DNA of 6,290 bases, from positions 1 to 6,290 of the forward strand of contig DTSX01000083.1 in NCBI GenBank assembly GCA_012965065.1, given 5' to 3'. Shown here one piece after another: positions 4,749-6,290 of the stretch. The notes under the pieces were generated by a model, which was not told the origin of the DNA, searched no databases, and saw only the letters and a program-made list of their open reading frames with translations. Origin of the DNA: Gammaproteobacteria bacterium (lineage in GTDB: Bacteria; Pseudomonadota; Gammaproteobacteria; Steroidobacterales; UBA11654). How positions within the stretch are numbered: the first letter of the stretch is position 1; each line of letters starts with the position of its first letter. The position numbers and the translations under genes were made by a program.

Positions 4749-6035
4749 CTAACCGCTCTCCTGTATTAACTGCTCACGATCTTTTATATATCTCTTGCCG
4801 GCAAAATAAAATGCTGGCAAAGACAAGGCTGATAACAATTGGAAAATAAAAAGCGTTAGTGAATAGGGTTGCTCATGGCCTTGGCTCATTAAGTAGTCAA
4901 TCATGATTCCACTAGCGGTAATGCCAAAGCCCAAACCCACGATATTAATCACGAGAAGATAGAAGGCAACAATGATGGCTCTGGTGTTTTTAGGAACTAA
5001 TTCTTGGACGGATGAATAAACAGGTCCATAGATACATCCCCATTGGAAAAAACCTAAAAACATGCAGGTAAAGAAAATGGTTCCTGAGTCATCCGTTAAA
5101 CGGTAAATCATATTTATAGGTGAGAATAAAAGTAAACACCAGAAAAGAAAAGTTTGTCTGCCCTTACCTGTCACTTTTGTGTAGTAATCTCCAGCAATGC
5201 CGCCAAATATATTCCCCATTACTCCTCCTGTGAGACCCATGAAGGCAGCTATTTTAAGTATCTCGGCTCTTTCAAAGCCTTTGTCTTGAACTAACCACAA
5301 TTGTTCAAAAACCATGGCACCAAGAATAAAATGGACGGCTACCCCGCCCAGGATAGTCAGTCTCAATGAGGGGTATTTTTTAAGTGTCGTTCTTAAGACT
5401 GAGATGGCTTCATGTAATGTTTTTCTATTGATGACATCCCTGGGAAGTTGATTGGTAATATCGAGTTCTCGATGTGGTGTTTCTTTGAACAATAACATTA
5501 ACAATGCAAAACCCACTCCAATAATACCCAATCCATAAAAACAGTTTCGCCATCCTAAAGTCGGCCCTAGATAACCAGCAATAAATAGAGAAGCAGCAAC
5601 ACCAAGAGGCACAGCCAAGGTGTAAAAGCCAGCCACAAATCCCATATTGCTTTTGGAGAACCGATCGGAAAGGAAAGACAGTGCTGTGGGTGTCAAGACT
5701 GACTCGCCAATACCGATAAATATTCTAGGAATAAAAAGCATCCAGAAGTTTTTAGCCATCCCTGATACGGCAGTCAATAAACTCCAAAGTACTAGAGCAA
5801 ATGCAATAAACCTGGGTCGGTGGACCCGATCTGCGATCGCCCCCATTATCAATCCCATCAGAGAATAAAATATGATAAAAGCAAATCCACTTAACAAGCC
5901 GAATTGAGTGTTGGTAAGCCCTAAGTCTGGAACAATAAAGTTAGAGAAACTGGTTAATAGTTGACGATCTATAAAGTTAAGGATATTCACCATGGTTAGA
6001 AAACCAAGCAAAGTGTAGCTTGCTGATGGTTTCAT
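4749..6035 (-). CDS. Spinster-like major facilitator superfamily transporter
   Basis: This 428-residue protein has about 12 hydrophobic segments in two six-helix halves, split by a cytoplasmic loop around 183-225. MFS motif A is clear: GAIADRVHRPR at 65-75 between helices 2 and 3. NFIDRQ (20-25) in helix 1 and PRIFIGIGES (103-112) in helix 4, with R104 and E111, are typical of the spinster (Spns) branch, whose animal members move sphingosine-1-phosphate or lysophospholipids. Bacterial members are numerous and mostly of unknown substrate. The N-terminus is short, with no signal peptide, as expected for an inner-membrane carrier. The ATG directly follows the TAA of the upstream oxidoreductase with no base between and no Shine-Dalgarno, so the two are probably one transcript with coupled translation. 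A lipid-like or aromatic substrate linked to the oxidoreductase is possible but not shown by the sequence. The family call is firm, the substrate unknown. Confidence 0.9.
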   Translation of the reverse strand: MKPSASYTLLGFLTMVNILNFIDRQLLTSFSNFIVPDLGLTNTQFGLLSGFAFIIFYSLMGLIMGAIADRVHRPRFIAFALVLWSLLTAVSGMAKNFWMLFIPRIFIGIGESVLTPTALSFLSDRFSKSNMGFVAGFYTLAVPLGVAASLFIAGYLGPTLGWRNCFYGLGIIGVGFALLMLLFKETPHRELDITNQLPRDVINRKTLHEAISVLRTTLKKYPSLRLTILGGVAVHFILGAMVFEQLWLVQDKGFERAEILKIAAFMGLTGGVMGNIFGGIAGDYYTKVTGKGRQTFLFWCLLLFSPINMIYRLTDDSGTIFFTCMFLGFFQWGCIYGPVYSSVQELVPKNTRAIIVAFYLLVINIVGLGFGITASGIMIDYLMSQGHEQPYSLTLFIFQLLSALSLPAFYFAGKRYIKDREQLIQESG

Positions 6036-6290
6036 TTAATCACGAATGGTGATTGCAATTTTGCCAAGAGCTTCCCGGTTCGCAAGCATTTCTATCGCTG
6101 TTGCGGTCTCTTCAAGAGGAAAAGTGTCAACCACAAAGGGTTTGATTTTTCCTGCCTCAAACATGCTAAAGAGTTCTTGAAAATTTGCAGCGTTAACCGC
6201 AGGCTCTCGCATGCAGAAATTACCCCAAAAAACACCAACAATTTGACAGCCTTTTAAAAGAGCCAGGTTAAGAGGGATGGACGGAATACT
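6036..6290 (-). CDS. NADPH:quinone oxidoreductase-like MDR family enzyme, C-terminal fragment
   Basis: The reading frame is open from the right edge of the window to TAA at 6036-6038 and encodes 84 residues; the start lies outside. The sequence reads as the end of a medium-chain dehydrogenase/reductase of the quinone oxidoreductase type: IPLNLALLKGCQIVGVFWG (5-23), then FQELFSMFEAGKIKPFV (37-53), then FPLEETATAIEMLANREALG (57-76) and KIAITI at the end. The pattern of Leu-Lys-Gly, Gly-Val-Phe-Trp-Gly, Gly-Lys-Ile-Lys-Pro and Arg-x-x-x-Gly-Lys is typical of QOR and of related zinc-free alcohol dehydrogenase-like proteins of about 325 residues. Such enzymes reduce quinones or enones with NADPH. 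The N-terminal catalytic and Rossmann parts are not visible, so cofactor and zinc status cannot be judged. It is the promoter-proximal partner of the MFS gene, which starts at the very next base. Confidence 0.85.
   Translation of the reverse strand, partial: SIPSIPLNLALLKGCQIVGVFWGNFCMREPAVNAANFQELFSMFEAGKIKPFVVDTFPLEETATAIEMLANREALGKIAITIRD

Noticed and set aside
5833..5840. GCGATCGC palindrome resembling the cyanobacterial HIP1 repeat
   Set aside because: Only one copy was noticed and it falls on the codons of the conserved MFS motif A (Ala-Ile-Ala); nothing else here is cyanobacterial.
1..6290. A novel defence, mobile or biosynthetic system
   Set aside because: Every long frame is accounted for by known housekeeping or transporter families, and no repeats, integrase, transposase, toxin or unknown gene cluster is visible.

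Overview
The window is a 6.3 kb piece of a visibly AT-rich gammaproteobacterial chromosome and looks mostly housekeeping in character. The divergent orn/rsgA pair, the dnaX-recR pair and the protein sequences (PpsA, Orn, RecR and DnaX all read like E. coli-type family members) support that class. I cannot place it to genus. Low GC, short intergenic gaps, a shortened DnaX linker and the lack of ybaB between dnaX and recR would fit a streamlined, perhaps marine, lineage; that is inference.

Layout from left to right. Bases 1-501 (+) are the C-terminal end of phosphoenolpyruvate synthase (ppsA). Bases 553-927 (+) encode a small four-helix MAPEG-family membrane protein behind the only clear Shine-Dalgarno site in the window. 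Bases 935-1483 (-) are oligoribonuclease (orn), convergent with the MAPEG gene with 7 bp between stops. A short divergent promoter region (about 1484-1534) separates orn from rsgA (1535-2413, +), the 30S-maturation GTPase. rsgA meets recR (2414-3022, -) tail to tail with no base between the stop codons. recR lies 6 bp downstream of dnaX (3029-4609, -), the clamp-loader tau/gamma subunit. Bases 4610-4748 hold a probable intrinsic terminator and a candidate dnaX promoter. Further upstream on the same strand are a 12-helix spinster-like MFS transporter (4749-6035, -) and, abutting it exactly, the C-terminal end of an NADPH:quinone oxidoreductase-like MDR enzyme (6036 to the right edge, -). That last gene has no start codon in the window.

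Functionally there are three blocks: carbon and envelope metabolism (ppsA, MAPEG gene), core nucleic-acid and ribosome functions (orn, rsgA, recR, dnaX), and an accessory metabolic/transport pair (oxidoreductase plus MFS). I found no mobile element, CRISPR array, rRNA, tRNA or phage gene, and no convincing new multi-gene system. The points most worth a second look are two long A-runs in dnaX that could give truncated gamma-like products by slippage, the missing ybaB and shortened DnaX linker, overlapping divergent promoters between orn and rsgA that share a 9-mer with the dnaX upstream region, and the near absence of Shine-Dalgarno sequences.
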